The notes: generated by a model not told the origin, from the letters alone. Shown: positions 41,338 to 51,610, counted from the first letter of the stretch. The stretch: 64,000 nucleotides of DNA from Burkholderia sp. Ax-1724 (GCF_011752995.1 NZ_VWWL01000003.1:310001-374000); one strand, 5' to 3'. Translations and numbers: made by a program.

Positions 41338-41453
41338 AATCAGCCGGCGCGCCGCCCCGGAATATAGACATAAACAAACGATATTTTTGCTTCGATAGTT
41401 TTGTTTGTTATGCTCACCGCCGTCACAATGCCAAACGAACAAAAAGGAACCCA

Positions 41454-42248
41454 ATGAAATTTGGCCTGTTGAAAAAACTGCTGGTTGCCGCCTTGATCGG
41501 CACGTCGTTGACCGCCGTCACCGCGCACGCGGAAGACCTGCTCGACCAGGTCAAGCAGCGCGGCACGCTGCGCATCGGCCTCGAAGGCACCTTCCCGCCG
41601 TTCAACTCGAAAGCGCCGTCGGGCGAGCTGGTCGGCTATGACGTCGACATCGCCAGGGCCGTCGCCGCGAAGCTCGGCCTGAAGCCGGAGTTCATCACGA
41701 CCGAGTGGAGCGGCATCATCGCCGGTCTGCAGGCGGGCAAGTTCGACGTGATCGTCAACCAGGTCGGCATCACCGATGCGCGCAAGCAAGCGCTCGACTT
41801 CTCGCCGGCCTACACGTATTCGGCCGCGCAGCTGATCCAGCGCAAGGACGACACGCGCCAGTTCAAGTCGCTCGACGACCTGAAGGGCAAGAAGCTCGGC
41901 GTCGGTCTCGGCACGAACTACATGGACATGGCGAAGTCGGTGCCGGGCATCGACGTGAAGACCTACCCGGGCGCGCCCGAGTATCTGCGCGATCTGGCCG
42001 CCGACCGGCTCGACGCGGCCTTGAACGACCGTCTGATGCTCGCGTACCTGCTGAAGAACTCGCAACTGCCGCTGCGCACCGGCGCGAACGTCGGCACCGC
42101 CCCCCCGTCGGGCATTCCGTTCAGAAAGGGCAACCCGAAGTTCGCCAAGGCGATCGAGGACGCGATGACCCAGCTCGAAGCGGACGGCACCTTCACGAAG
42201 ATCTCGGACAAGTGGTTCGGCATCGACGTCAGCAAGCCGATCCAGTAA
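41454..42248 (+). CDS. tcyJ: Cystine-type amino-acid ABC transporter, periplasmic binding protein
   Basis: The product is 264 aa with a signal peptide cleaved near AHA-E (residue 26). The mature protein closely follows E. coli FliY/TcyJ: LLDQVKQRGTLRIGLEGTFP, DVIVNQVGITDARKQALDFS, LKGKKLGVGLGTNYMDMAKS and the ending DKWFGIDVSKP. Cystine (or a related sulfur amino acid) is therefore the likely ligand. AAAAGGAAC precedes the ATG. The upstream AT-rich segment (41361-41411, with AACAAAC/GTTTGTT) could be a sulfur-responsive promoter. A strong terminator follows. Confidence 0.85.
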   Translation: MKFGLLKKLLVAALIGTSLTAVTAHAEDLLDQVKQRGTLRIGLEGTFPPFNSKAPSGELVGYDVDIARAVAAKLGLKPEFITTEWSGIIAGLQAGKFDVIVNQVGITDARKQALDFSPAYTYSAAQLIQRKDDTRQFKSLDDLKGKKLGVGLGTNYMDMAKSVPGIDVKTYPGAPEYLRDLAADRLDAALNDRLMLAYLLKNSQLPLRTGANVGTAPPSGIPFRKGNPKFAKAIEDAMTQLEADGTFTKISDKWFGIDVSKPIQ

Positions 42249-42271
42249 CACGCGCGTCGTAAATGGTGAAA

Positions 42272-42312
42272 CGAAGGGCGGCATCGTTGGCGATGCCGCC
42301 CTTCGCGTTTTT
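42272..42312 (+). terminator. Rho-independent terminator between binding-protein and permease genes
   Basis: A 15-bp perfect stem (CGAAGGGCGGCATCG), TTGG loop, then CGTTTTT. It lies within the operon-like pair and should lower permease expression relative to the binding protein. Confidence 0.9.
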
Positions 42313-42438
42313 GCGGCGAGCGCGGTGCGGGACCCGATCCGCGCGTCGCGTATACCCCGAGCCGCACCGCGCAAGCCGCGCCGTCACGCCCGCCAAAGTT
42401 TATGATGTGCGCTTTGCGCATCCCCAAGAACACCGCCC

Positions 42439-43098
42439 ATGTCCATCACTTCCCTGCTGATCCAATCGCTGCCCGTGCTCGCGCAGGGCGCCTTGCTGAC
42501 GATCAAGTTCGCGATCCTGTCGATGATCTTCGGCCTGATCGGCGGTGCCGTGCTCGCGCTGATGGGCATCAGCCACAGCCGGCCGCTGAACTGGATCGCA
42601 CGCATCTATGTGAGCGTGATGCGCGGCACGCCGCTGCTCGTGCAGATCTTCGTGATTTATTACGGGCTGCCGAGCTTCGGCATCTCGCTCGATCCGACCC
42701 CGGCCGGCGTGATCGCCTTGTCGGCGAACGTCGCCGCGTATCTGTCGGAAAGCATGCGCGGCGCGATTCTCGGCATCCACCAGGGCCAATGGCTCGCCTC
42801 GTATAGCCTCGGGCTGTCGCGCCGTCAGACGCTGCGCTACGTGATCGCGCCGCAGGCACTGCGCATCGCCGTGCCGAGTCTGTCGAACAGCCTGATCAGC
42901 CTCATCAAGGACACCTCGCTCGTGTCCGTTATCACCGTGACCGAACTGCTGCGCAGCGCGCAGGAAATGATCGCGTCGACCTATCAGCCGCTGCCGCTTT
43001 ATCTCGCCGCCGCGGCCGTGTACTGGGTGCTATGCCAGGTGCTCGAATGGGCGCAGCGCTGGTACGAACGGCGTCTGTCGCTGCCGACGCGGCATTGA
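42439..43098 (+). CDS. tcyL: Cystine-type amino-acid ABC transporter permease
   Basis: Inner-membrane His/Glu/Gln-class permease. The product is 219 aa with helices at about residues 15-40, 55-75, 85-105 and 185-205, and the EAA loop WLASYSLGLSRRQTLRYVIA near residue 115. It follows the cystine-type binding protein in the same direction beyond a terminator. The matching ATPase (TcyN type) is not in the window. Confidence 0.85.
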   Translation: MSITSLLIQSLPVLAQGALLTIKFAILSMIFGLIGGAVLALMGISHSRPLNWIARIYVSVMRGTPLLVQIFVIYYGLPSFGISLDPTPAGVIALSANVAAYLSESMRGAILGIHQGQWLASYSLGLSRRQTLRYVIAPQALRIAVPSLSNSLISLIKDTSLVSVITVTELLRSAQEMIASTYQPLPLYLAAAAVYWVLCQVLEWAQRWYERRLSLPTRH

Positions 43099-43201
43099 GC
43101 GCCGCGCGGTCCGCGGCTCTCTGGCCGGCCCGGATTTCCGCTCGTATTTCTGCTCGCACGCCGGCCCATTCATCGACTCGTTCGTCCCCTCGTTCGTCCC
43201 C

Positions 43202-44233
43202 TTACTCCCCGGCGAACTTCACCCCGAGCGCCGCGCGCGCCGCATCGGCCATCGCGATCATCTGCAGCGACGTCGCGTGCGGCATCAGCGGGCTTTCGAG
43301 CCGTCCCGCGCGAATCAGCTCGCAGAAGTGCACAGTCTCGTAGTTCAGCCCGCCGCCTTCGAACGGCTCGTCGAGTTCGACGACGCGGCCATCGGCATAG
43401 CGGATCGTCGCGCGCGACGGATTCCACCACGGCTCGTGCAGCGTCACATGGCCGCCCTGCGCCATCAGCAGCGCATCGCCCTTGCCGTGCAGATCGAGTC
43501 CGCAGAACAGCTGCGCGATGCCGCGCTCGTGCTCGCTGTTGAGGCTCGCGAACGTATCGACGCCGCTCGCACCGAGCCGGCCAAACGTCTGCACGCCGCG
43601 TGGCGCGCCGAGCCAGTCCACCGCGAGAAACATTTCGTAGATGCCGATATCGAGCAGCGCGCCGCCTGCATGCTCGAACGATAGCGACGGATGATCGGCC
43701 GGCACGCCCGGCACCGAACAGCCCGCGCGCACGAAGCCGACCTCGCCGATCGGCGCGGCCGCGAGCTGCTCGCGCAGCTTTCTGTAGAGTGGATAGAACG
43801 GCGGCTTCATCGCTTCCATGAAGAGCCGTTGCGAAGCATACGCAACCGCGAGCACGCGTTCGAGCTGCGGCCGGTTGATCGTGGCGGGCTTCTCGCACAG
43901 CACGTGCAGACCGGCCTGCAACGCGGCGATCGCATAGTCGGCGTGGCTGTCCTGATGCGTCGCGATATAGAGTGCGTCGATGCCGCTCGCAAGCAGCGCC
44001 TCGAAACTGGCGTAGACGGCGCCGCCGAATTCGTCGGCGAAGGCCTGCGCCGGTTCCGCGCGACGCGACCACAGCGCGGCAAGCCGCGCCTGCGGCACAT
44101 AGCCGAGCCCCTGCGCGAAACGGCGCGCAATGCGCCCGGTGCCGACGATTCCCCAGCTGATCACGCGCGGCGTGTCCGCCGCGGGCGTGGCTTCGTGCAT
44201 CGGCTCGTGCGCTGCCAACGTTGCATCTGTCAT
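43202..44233 (-). CDS. Gfo/Idh/MocA family oxidoreductase
   Basis: The product is 343 aa. Rossmann motif SWGIVGTGRIARRFAQGL near residue 25, then the family EKPATINRPQLERVL (catalytic Lys in EKP) and AMKPPFYPLYRKLRE; the C-terminal domain supplies substrate contacts (GGALLDIGIYEMFLAVDWLG). NAD(P)-dependent sugar or related substrate dehydrogenase; substrate unknown. The ATG at 44233 was preferred; 44272 and 44350 are alternatives with unrelated leaders. The adjacent GntR gene on the same strand, 160 bp upstream, may regulate it. Confidence 0.87.
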   Translation of the reverse strand: MTDATLAAHEPMHEATPAADTPRVISWGIVGTGRIARRFAQGLGYVPQARLAALWSRRAEPAQAFADEFGGAVYASFEALLASGIDALYIATHQDSHADYAIAALQAGLHVLCEKPATINRPQLERVLAVAYASQRLFMEAMKPPFYPLYRKLREQLAAAPIGEVGFVRAGCSVPGVPADHPSLSFEHAGGALLDIGIYEMFLAVDWLGAPRGVQTFGRLGASGVDTFASLNSEHERGIAQLFCGLDLHGKGDALLMAQGGHVTLHEPWWNPSRATIRYADGRVVELDEPFEGGGLNYETVHFCELIRAGRLESPLMPHATSLQMIAMADAARAALGVKFAGE

Positions 44234-44393
44234 CGTGTCTTCAGGGTCCGTGCGGTTCAGGAGAGCCGTCATTGTCGCGCACGAAACGCATGTCGCCCAT
44301 GCCTGCCGTGCGCGAAATGCGCTCCGTCTACCGCACGCTCCCGCGCACACCGCTCAGCCGCGCGCGGCGATGCCCTCGCCTGCGCCGTTGCGC

Positions 44394-45113
44394 TCACGCG
44401 CGCGTCGACGGCTCCGCCGAAAACCGGCCGCTGAGCTCTTCGGCGGTGTAGTCGATCATCGCGAGCGAGGCGATTTCCGCTTCTTTCGGATCGCGCCGCT
44501 CGATCGCCTCGACCACGCGTCGATGCGAGGCGATCGCGGTTTCGCCCAGATCGTCCTTGTCGTGCATGATCGGATTGACGGTCGACAGCGCACCGCGAAT
44601 GATCGCCGCCATCTGCTTGAAGAACTGGTTGCCGCTTGCGATCACGATGCGCGTGTGGAACAGCTCATCGGCTTCCTGATAACCGGGCTCGCCGGGGCGA
44701 ATCAGGCGAAACGCCTCGAACGCCTCGCGGATCGCCGCAACGTCGACGGCACCGCCGCGCGCGGCCGCCTGCGCCGCCGCGCGCGGCTCGATCAGAATGC
44801 GGAACTCGATCACGTCGCGCAAAAACAGCGGATCAGGCTTCGCGCGAAAACGCCAGTTCACGACGTCCTCGTCGATCATGCGCCAATCGCTCATGGGTCG
44901 GATGCGCGTGCCGATCTTCGGCCGCACGTCCAGCATGTCGCGCGCGAGCAGCATCGAGAGCGCCTCGCGCATCACGGTGCGGCTCACGTCGAACTCCTTC
45001 GAGAGCACGTCCTGCGGCGGCAGTATCGCGCCGTACTTCTCCTCGACGATGCCGGTGACGAGCCCGTCCATCACTTTGCTCACCAGCGAGCGATCCTTGT
45101 TTGCCTGTTCCAT
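44394..45113 (-). CDS. FadR-subfamily GntR transcriptional regulator
   Basis: The product is 239 aa: N-terminal winged HTH (ILPPQDVLSKEFDVSRTVMR, residues 30-50) and C-terminal FCD ligand domain (EADELFHTRIVIASGNQFFK, with His ligands near HRRVVEAIERRD). Similar in layout to DgoR-type sugar-acid regulators. Directly upstream of the oxidoreductase on the same strand. Effector unknown. Confidence 0.9.
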   Translation of the reverse strand: MEQANKDRSLVSKVMDGLVTGIVEEKYGAILPPQDVLSKEFDVSRTVMREALSMLLARDMLDVRPKIGTRIRPMSDWRMIDEDVVNWRFRAKPDPLFLRDVIEFRILIEPRAAAQAAARGGAVDVAAIREAFEAFRLIRPGEPGYQEADELFHTRIVIASGNQFFKQMAAIIRGALSTVNPIMHDKDDLGETAIASHRRVVEAIERRDPKEAEIASLAMIDYTAEELSGRFSAEPSTRA

Positions 45114-45831
45114 GACCTCTATCTCCCCGAAGCGGTGTTAACCCCGCGTAGCCTGTTGATTGAATGGCCCATACAAATCGTTTTTATGCATTTCACATTT
45201 TTTAACGATACGTTGCTAGCTTCGAAACGGATGCGCCAGTGGGACACTTCCTGACAGGGTTATCCCTCTGATGATTTGTTTCGTACCTGCAACGCGCGTG
45301 TTGTCGATCAACGCCAAACTGGCCTCTCAAGCGTGCCTGCATTGCGAAGTTTGCATAGTGCGAATACGCACGTTGCCGGATGAAATTGTCTGATTTTCAC
45401 GAAAGGGGACGCGACCTGGTGGCGCTGCGGTTGCACTGAACGCCGGCGTGGTTGCGACCGGTATCGAAGGAAGTTGAAAGGCCGAATGGCGTGGCCGATG
45501 CGCGCGCGAATTGAGCGGCGTGCCACTCGACCCACCACCCGGCTCGCCGGCATGCCGCGCGGGCGGCCGGTTTTGTGTTCCCGGGTTGTCACGCTCACGC
45601 GTTGCCGGACGCATCGCCGATACCGGGATAGTCGACACGCAGCACGGGCACAAGGCGTTCTCTTTCAGGTATGACAGACGTCACCCGGCGATAAAAGTAT
45701 TGCGCTACATTGATACGGATTCCGATGCATCTCCGTAACAGGTACACCCGCATGAGCACGCTCAGTCGCCACCGATCAACGTGGCGGCAGACCCAACCGC
45801 GCGCCCAACGTCGTCACGCGCATGCGCGGCA
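45114..45831. other. Gene-poor intergenic region upstream of GntR gene
   Basis: 718 bp. 45150-45230 is AT-rich and probably contains the GntR promoter. ORFs on both strands are short and Arg/Pro-rich; none was accepted. No RNA gene or repeat recognised. Confidence 0.5.
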
Positions 45832-46365
45832 TCACAACAACTCGAACGTATCGACGAACGATTCGCCGTCGCGGGCGCGTCGTCGCTGACCGAAGCGCAG
45901 CTGACTGCCGTGCACCTGGCGCGTGAGTCCGATGAACGGCACGCCGTGTTCGAGGTACGGCCCTTCGGTCTTGCGAAAACCGAACTGCTCGTAAAAACCG
46001 CGCAGTCCGACCGGTGCGCTCACGCGCGCGGCGCGTCCGGGCCAGCGCTCGGCCACCGCGTCGAGCACGCGCTCGATCAGCAGCTCGGCGGTGCCGTCAC
46101 CACGCCGCAGCGGACTCGTCAGTACCTTGTCGATCATGATCTCCGGATCTTCCGCATCGCCGGGATGCACGCGTGCATAAGCGAGGATCGGCATCGGCCG
46201 CGTCATGTCGTCGGCTGCGAAGACGTGCAGCGCGTGCTCGTCGCGGCCGTCCGCATCGAGACAGACATGCGACTGCTCGACGACGAACACCGCGCTACGC
46301 GCGCGCAGCACAACATATAACTCACGTGCTGACAGCTGATCGAATTCCAGCGTTTTCCAGTTCAT
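45832..46365 (-). CDS. GNAT acetyltransferase, ElaA-like
   Basis: The product is 177 aa starting MNWKTLEFDQLSARELYVVL. ElaA-type pattern: LRARSAVFVVEQSHVCLDAD, acetyl-CoA binding region LRRGDGTAELLIERVLDAV, and YEQFGFRKTEGPYLEHGVPF. The C-terminus has an extra 20 residues beyond the domain. Two adjacent ATGs occur; the second (46365) has better spacing from GAGG. Substrate unknown. Confidence 0.85.
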   Translation of the reverse strand: MNWKTLEFDQLSARELYVVLRARSAVFVVEQSHVCLDADGRDEHALHVFAADDMTRPMPILAYARVHPGDAEDPEIMIDKVLTSPLRRGDGTAELLIERVLDAVAERWPGRAARVSAPVGLRGFYEQFGFRKTEGPYLEHGVPFIGLTRQVHGSQLRFGQRRRARDGESFVDTFELL

Positions 46366-46765
46366 CATGCCCTCGACGGTCAACAGGTTCAGCGGGACAG
46401 TACATGTCATGCCTCGCCCGACGGCATGGCATGGCATGACGGCCCCTCGTTATGGCAACACGTTACGTGCGTGAAACGCCCGTTTCCGTACGGCATCGCA
46501 CTGACGCTGGACTTTGATCATTCTTAAATGCCGCCTAACGAAGGGCGGCATCACGATGCGGCCTTCATCGCAAGCAGGCCGACGCGCCGCTCGCGGCTCC
46601 ACTCAGCTTCGCATCGCATATGAACACACCGACGACCCGCATCTCGAATCATCGGCTCGACGCCGACGCATGTCCCGGCGATATACGCGTCTTGCGATGG
46701 AACGCGAGCGCAGCGCGCGCAATGTCCACGATGCCGGCGACGCGCACCGCGGCCGGAGACCGCGC
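46366..46765. other. Divergent intergenic region
   Basis: 400 bp between the acetyltransferase and DUF1839 genes. A frame open from 46514 joins the DUF1839 gene but is basic, low-complexity sequence. No other feature seen. Confidence 0.45.
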
Positions 46766-47839
46766 ATGAATCCCCTGCTGACCCCCGCGCTCGCCAGCGC
46801 GCTGGCGACCTCGCCGCTGCCGCGACGGCCCGGCGGCCTACCCACGCCTCGGCTCGCCGGCACGCAGCCGCTCTGCGGCGCGCCATCGCGCCAGCATGTG
46901 CCGCATGCGCTGCATCAGGGCGAACGTGTGTGGCAGGAGACCAACTGCTACGCCGATCTATGGATCGAACTGCTGCATGGCTTCGGCTTCGAGCCGCGCG
47001 CCGCCCTCGCGTTTACGGTCACGCAGGATTTCGAAGGCGATCAGTTCACCTGCTTCAAGTTTCCGCTCGACGATCTGGAACGTCTGTACGGCACCCAGGT
47101 GCGTGAGCTCGCGATCTACGACTCGCTCGAAACGCGCGTGCTCGCGCAAACGTTGCGCGGCCATACCGTGCTCGTCGAAGTGGACGGCCATTACCTGCCC
47201 GATATGCGCGCGTCCTCGCATCGCAGCCCGCATCCGAAGACCACGATCGGGATCGACTTCGTCGACGTCGCCGCGCGCCGCATCGGTTACTTCCACAACG
47301 CCGGCTATCACCTGCTGGAAGGCGAGGACTACGACGGCGTGTTCCGCAAGCTGCCGCATTTCGCGGAGCAAGCCGGTCTGCTGTTCCCCTACGTCGAGTT
47401 CGCGAAACAGACGCGGCCGGCACTCGAAGGCATCGATCTCGCGGAAGCCTCGGCGGAACTGCTGTGCGCGCATCTGGAGCGGCGTCCGCTTATCAACCCG
47501 ATTTCGCAATGGCGTGCCGCGTTTCCCGCGCATCTCGACACGCTGTTCGAACGCGGCGAGGCCTACCTCGACCTCTATGCGTTCAATCTGATGCGCCAGC
47601 TCGGCGCGAACTTCGAGTGTCTCTCGAAGCATCTGCTATGGCTGTTCGCGCAAGGCTTCGAGATTCCACCGACGATTCCGGCCGCGGCGCAGCGCATTGC
47701 GTCGGAGGCGATGGTGATGCAGTTCCGGCTCGTCCGCGCGATCGCGCGTGGACGTCGCGACGCATGCGAGGACTGCTTCGACGTGCTCGAAAGCGCTTAT
47801 GAAAAGACGCTGCCGCCGCTTGCCGCGCTGGTGCGTTGA
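46766..47839 (+). CDS. DUF1839 family protein
   Basis: The product is 357 aa starting MNPLLTPALASALATSPLPR. Family landmarks: VWQETNCYADLWIELLHGFG near residue 52, QFTCFKFPLDDLERLYG, HTVLVEVDGHYLPD and KTTIGIDFVDVAARRIGYFH. DUF1839 proteins are uncharacterised. GGAG lies about 9 bases before the chosen ATG. Confidence 0.82.
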   Translation: MNPLLTPALASALATSPLPRRPGGLPTPRLAGTQPLCGAPSRQHVPHALHQGERVWQETNCYADLWIELLHGFGFEPRAALAFTVTQDFEGDQFTCFKFPLDDLERLYGTQVRELAIYDSLETRVLAQTLRGHTVLVEVDGHYLPDMRASSHRSPHPKTTIGIDFVDVAARRIGYFHNAGYHLLEGEDYDGVFRKLPHFAEQAGLLFPYVEFAKQTRPALEGIDLAEASAELLCAHLERRPLINPISQWRAAFPAHLDTLFERGEAYLDLYAFNLMRQLGANFECLSKHLLWLFAQGFEIPPTIPAAAQRIASEAMVMQFRLVRAIARGRRDACEDCFDVLESAYEKTLPPLAALVR

Positions 47840-49078
47840 CCTGCCGGCCTCGCACCGCACACTGCGCACCTCCCCCACACCCCGCAGGCATTCGACACGC
47901 TCGGCCTCACGAGCCATCTCGACCACGGCATTGGCGTTGTTTCGTTGACGTTACGTTTCGTCCATTCCCTGAACATCGCCGCCAGTCGCAAGTCGCGCGA
48001 CACTCGCCGACACCCGGATACCGCAGCCATGTTTCGTCCTTGCAATGGATCGATGCATATGCACTAGCCGGCAAGCCGCGCGTGCGCCACGCGAAACGCG
48101 AATGGCCGCACATGCGGGGAGCCCACTTTATATCCTCTGACGTTGCAACTCGATGACGACCGTGCCGCGTCTCACTCTTTGGGTTCGAGCGGTTTTCGCG
48201 GCATCGAAGCGCGGCACTTCGTTCATATCATTGCCCCGCCCGCGCTCCCCGCGCGCGACTGGCTTCGTCTCTGGCTTCATCTCGCGCCGAGTCATCCGCG
48301 TATCGTTGCGAGGCTCTCCGTCGCGTAACCGGCAACCAACCGCGAAATGGTTGCAGATGCATCGAACGCAGACTTTAAAACTGATGAAACAAACCCCGCA
48401 TTCGGAGTGAAGTGTGCGGGGTCCATGCGTTATCCGCCATCGTCCGGAGCGAGTGGTCATCCGGTGCTGGCGCACCTTCACGAACCGCGTAAAACCCGGC
48501 TTCACGCGCAGCCAGGTGTTGGGTCCATCAAACCACTGTTGGTTGCCGCGCAACTTTTCCCCCTTCAAAAAGGGCTCCGCGCGCGCGCGCCGATGTACCG
48601 CATTTAACAGTTCTGAATCATTTCCTGCACGAGACCAACCGAGCATTAAAACGTGCATGAGACGCCAGGTTCAATTTTGCGACACTCTGGGCAGCCCCCT
48701 GCCAATTCGCTGAAATCCAGTCATATCAAGGGATTGAGCCAAACTGAAAGTTCTCATGCCATGCATCCTCCGAACCAGGGGGGTGTACATGAATGAAACA
48801 AAAACGATCCATTGCCCCCGTGCGGAGACAGGTCCTGATTCGTTGCACCGCGTCGGCATAAGCTTTCATTAAGGTTGGCACGGTCCTCGCTATTAGGTGA
48901 GCGCAACACAAGCGCCGTCGCAAACGAGAGCCACAAGAAGGGCTGCGGCGCAAAGGCCACATACGGGGCCGATCCTGCATCCATCGCTGCTCGCCAGGCA
49001 GCATGTTTCGGGGATGTGGGAATCGGATCAAATAAACAGAAAGTCGCATGAGACGCGACTTTCATGCGAGGACCGATC
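47840..49078. other. 1.2-kb region without accepted gene
   Basis: The longest non-coding stretch of the window. A minus-strand frame (48128-48658, 176 codons) has one protein-like patch, NQQWFDGPNTWLRVKPGFTR, with GC-rich third positions near 48460-48560, but its flanks lose coding character. It may be a decayed gene or chance. The last 60 bp hold a hairpin before the Crp/Fnr gene. Confidence 0.5.
49039..49063 (+). promoter_or_regulatory. 5'-UTR hairpin before Crp/Fnr gene
   Basis: Perfect 9-bp stem GAAAGTCGC/GCGACTTTC with a 7-nt loop, ending 16 bp before the start codon and close to the ribosome-binding site (GAGGA at about 49068). It could affect translation or act as an operator. Confidence 0.5.
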
Positions 49079-49813
49079 ATGTTGACACTTCAATCCGATT
49101 TGCACGGTAACCATCTGCTGGGCGCGTTGCCGTCGCACGAATGGCAGGCGCTAGCTCCCCATCTCGAACTGGTTCACCTGCGCACCGAGCAGTTACTGTG
49201 CGACTCGGGTCAACGCATCCATCACGTGTACTTCCCCACCACCGCCATCATCTCGATGCTCTCGACGATGGAAGACGGCAGTTCCGTCGAAATCGCCGCG
49301 GTCGGCCGCGAAGGCATGACCGGCGTGCCGGTGCTCACCGGCGGCGAAACGATGCCGAACCGCGTGCAGGTGCAATGCGCGGGCTTCGCCTACCGGATGA
49401 GCGCCCAGGCGCTCAAGCAGCAGTTCGCGCGCTCCGACTTTCTGCGCCGCCTGATGCTGCTCTATATGCACGCGCTGCTCACGCAGGTCGCGCAGACCGC
49501 CGCGTGCAATCGCCATCACGCGCTCAGCAAGCAGCTGTGCCGGTGGCTTCTGATCGAAGTCGATCGCGTCGCCTCGAACGATCTGACCGTCACGCAGCAA
49601 CTGATCGCCGACATGCTCGGCGTACGCCGCGAGGGCATCACCGAAGCGGCCGGCAAGCTGCACGACGAAGGCCTGATTCACCATAGCCGCGGCCATATCA
49701 AGGTACTCGACCGCAAGGGTCTCGAGGCCCGCGCCTGCGAATGCTATGGGCTCGTCAAGCGCGAATTCGATCGTCTGCTGCCGCGTCTGCGTCAAGCCGA
49801 GACCGTGGAATAA
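49079..49813 (+). CDS. Crp/Fnr family transcriptional regulator
   Basis: The product is 244 aa: N-terminal cNMP-binding-like beta barrel (residues 15-130; RIHHVYFPTTAIISMLSTME, VEIAAVGREGMTG), a dimerisation helix, and a C-terminal HTH (LTVTQQLIADMLGVRREGIT near residue 178). No N-terminal Cys cluster, so not an Fe-S FNR. GAGGA precedes the ATG. It lies 44 bp upstream of a sugar-phosphate transferase gene in the same direction and may control it or surface polysaccharide genes. Confidence 0.9.
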   Translation: MLTLQSDLHGNHLLGALPSHEWQALAPHLELVHLRTEQLLCDSGQRIHHVYFPTTAIISMLSTMEDGSSVEIAAVGREGMTGVPVLTGGETMPNRVQVQCAGFAYRMSAQALKQQFARSDFLRRLMLLYMHALLTQVAQTAACNRHHALSKQLCRWLLIEVDRVASNDLTVTQQLIADMLGVRREGITEAAGKLHDEGLIHHSRGHIKVLDRKGLEARACECYGLVKREFDRLLPRLRQAETVE

Positions 49814-49857
49814 ACATCGAACCTGGGTTGCACCGTTCGATTACCGGATCGTTATCT

Positions 49858-51267
49858 ATGTTCAGGAATACCGCGCGATGCCTCGACGCCCTCTTCGTGA
49901 TTGCCGGCGGCCTGCTCGCACACTGGATGCGTTTTTCGTCACCGATCGCGTTGCCCGATACCGAGCGTCTGCTGATCGCCTTCAGCTGCGTACTCGTACT
50001 GCTGCTGTTTCCGGCCTTCGGCGTCTATGAAACATCGCGCGGCAAGGCGCTGACTCCCGTGCTCGGGAGAATCGCCGCCGCCTGGTTCATGGTGGTCGCC
50101 ACCACGCTCATGCTCGCGTTTTCGCTGCATCGGATGGACGCGGTATCGCGCCTGTGGTTCGGTTATGCGACGCTGATTTCCGGCGCCTCGATCATCGCGA
50201 CCCGCTGCATCATGCACGTGGTGCTGCATAGCGTGCGCCGCCGCGGCATGAACACGCGCACGGTCGCGATCGTCGGGACTCCCGGCTTCGCGCGCATGCT
50301 GCTCGCGCATCTCGAACATGCGCCGCAGGCGGGCTTCAAGCCGGTCTGCGTGTTCGATACCAGCATCGACACCAGCCTCGCCACGAACGTCGAGCACGCC
50401 GCCGCGTCTTGCGCGCGTCTGAAGCGCCTGCCGGTGCTGACCGATCTGAACCTGTTCGCCGACAAGGTGCGCGACGAACGCGTGAGCGAAGTATGGCTCG
50501 CGTTGCCGCTTTCCGAAGAGCATACGATCTATCGCTTCACGCGCATGTTCAGACATGACTTCGTCAACCTGCGCTTCATTCCCGACGTACGCGGCCTCTC
50601 GCTGTTCAATCACGCGCTCGTCGACGTCGCCGGATTGCCGACACTCAATCTGAGCGCGCCGTCGTTTTCGCCGCCGCAGATGTGGCCCAAGCTGATGTTC
50701 GACCGCCTGTTCGCGGCGCTCGCGCTGCTCATGCTCGCGCCGGTGTTCCTCGCGCTCGCGATCGGTATCAAGCTCACCTCGCCCGGGCCGGTGTTCTTCC
50801 GCCAGGTCCGCAAGGGCGTGGACGGCCGGCCGTTCGCGATCTACAAGTTCCGCTCGATGACCGTGCACAAGGAAGCGCACGGCCAGCTGACGCAGGCCAC
50901 CCGCAACGACAAGCGCGTGACGAGGCTCGGCAGCTTCATGCGCCGCACGAGCCTCGACGAGCTGCCGCAGTTTCTCAACGTGCTGCTCGGACAGATGTCG
51001 GTGGTGGGTCCGCGTCCGCATGCGATCGAACACGACGACCTCTATAAAGACCAGGTGTACGGCTATATGCACCGTTACCGTATCAAGCCCGGCATCACAG
51101 GCTGGGCTCAGGTCAACGGCTATCGCGGCGCGACCACCAAGGTCGAGAAGATGGAAGCGCGCGTGAAGTTCGATCTCTTCTATATCCACAACTGGTCGTT
51201 CTGGTTCGACATGAAGATCGTGTTCATTACGATCTTCAAGGGCTTTGTCAGCCGCAATGCGTTCTGA
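49858..51267 (+). CDS. Undecaprenyl-phosphate sugar phosphotransferase (WcaJ-like)
   Basis: Initiates exopolysaccharide repeat synthesis by placing a sugar-1-phosphate on undecaprenyl phosphate at the inner membrane. The product is 469 aa: four to five N-terminal helices, a central Rossmann-like domain ([20 protein letters not shown]), another membrane helix near residue 285, and the bacterial sugar transferase domain ([56 protein letters not shown]). The rest of an EPS cluster is not present nearby. Confidence 0.9.
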   Translation: MFRNTARCLDALFVIAGGLLAHWMRFSSPIALPDTERLLIAFSCVLVLLLFPAFGVYETSRGKALTPVLGRIAAAWFMVVATTLMLAFSLHRMDAVSRLWFGYATLISGASIIATRCIMHVVLHSVRRRGMNTRTVAIVGTPGFARMLLAHLEHAPQAGFKPVCVFDTSIDTSLATNVEHAAASCARLKRLPVLTDLNLFADKVRDERVSEVWLALPLSEEHTIYRFTRMFRHDFVNLRFIPDVRGLSLFNHALVDVAGLPTLNLSAPSFSPPQMWPKLMFDRLFAALALLMLAPVFLALAIGIKLTSPGPVFFRQVRKGVDGRPFAIYKFRSMTVHKEAHGQLTQATRNDKRVTRLGSFMRRTSLDELPQFLNVLLGQMSVVGPRPHAIEHDDLYKDQVYGYMHRYRIKPGITGWAQVNGYRGATTKVEKMEARVKFDLFYIHNWSFWFDMKIVFITIFKGFVSRNAF

Positions 51268-51610
51268 CCAGATCGATACGGAAACGGCCACGCGTTTGCG
51301 TACACGTCTTCGGGTCGGCGATTCGCCGGCTATTCATGCGGTGAATACTTCAAGCTTGAATGTGGAGTAGAAAAAAGCTGCGCCTCGATCGGGGCGCAGC
51401 CTTTTGTTTCGCAGAGCATTCATTTAATTTAGTCGGCGCCGCCGCGGTAAGCGCGAAAGCAAGCGCATGCATGCAGGTACAAACGCCAACGCGGGCGGCT
51501 GGATCATGAGCCGCCCGCGTTGGCGCGTAGGGACAGAACCTTCCGCGAACCGCGGTCACCGGTCAGCCCTGCAACGCAGCGCACGGCCCACGGCCGGCGC
51601 CGCGCCGTTT
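51268..51610. other. Intergenic region with terminator
   Basis: 343 bp between convergent genes; apart from the terminator at 51371-51406 nothing is recognised. Confidence 0.5.
51371..51406. terminator. Bidirectional rho-independent terminator
   Basis: A6, then the stem GCTGCGCCTC-GATC-GGGGCGCAGC (10 bp with one G-T pair), then CTTTTG. It serves the sugar transferase gene and, on the minus strand, the HigA gene. Confidence 0.85.

Noticed and set aside
48128..48658. 176-codon minus-strand frame
   Set aside because: Only a central patch looks protein-like; the start and end regions lack coding bias.
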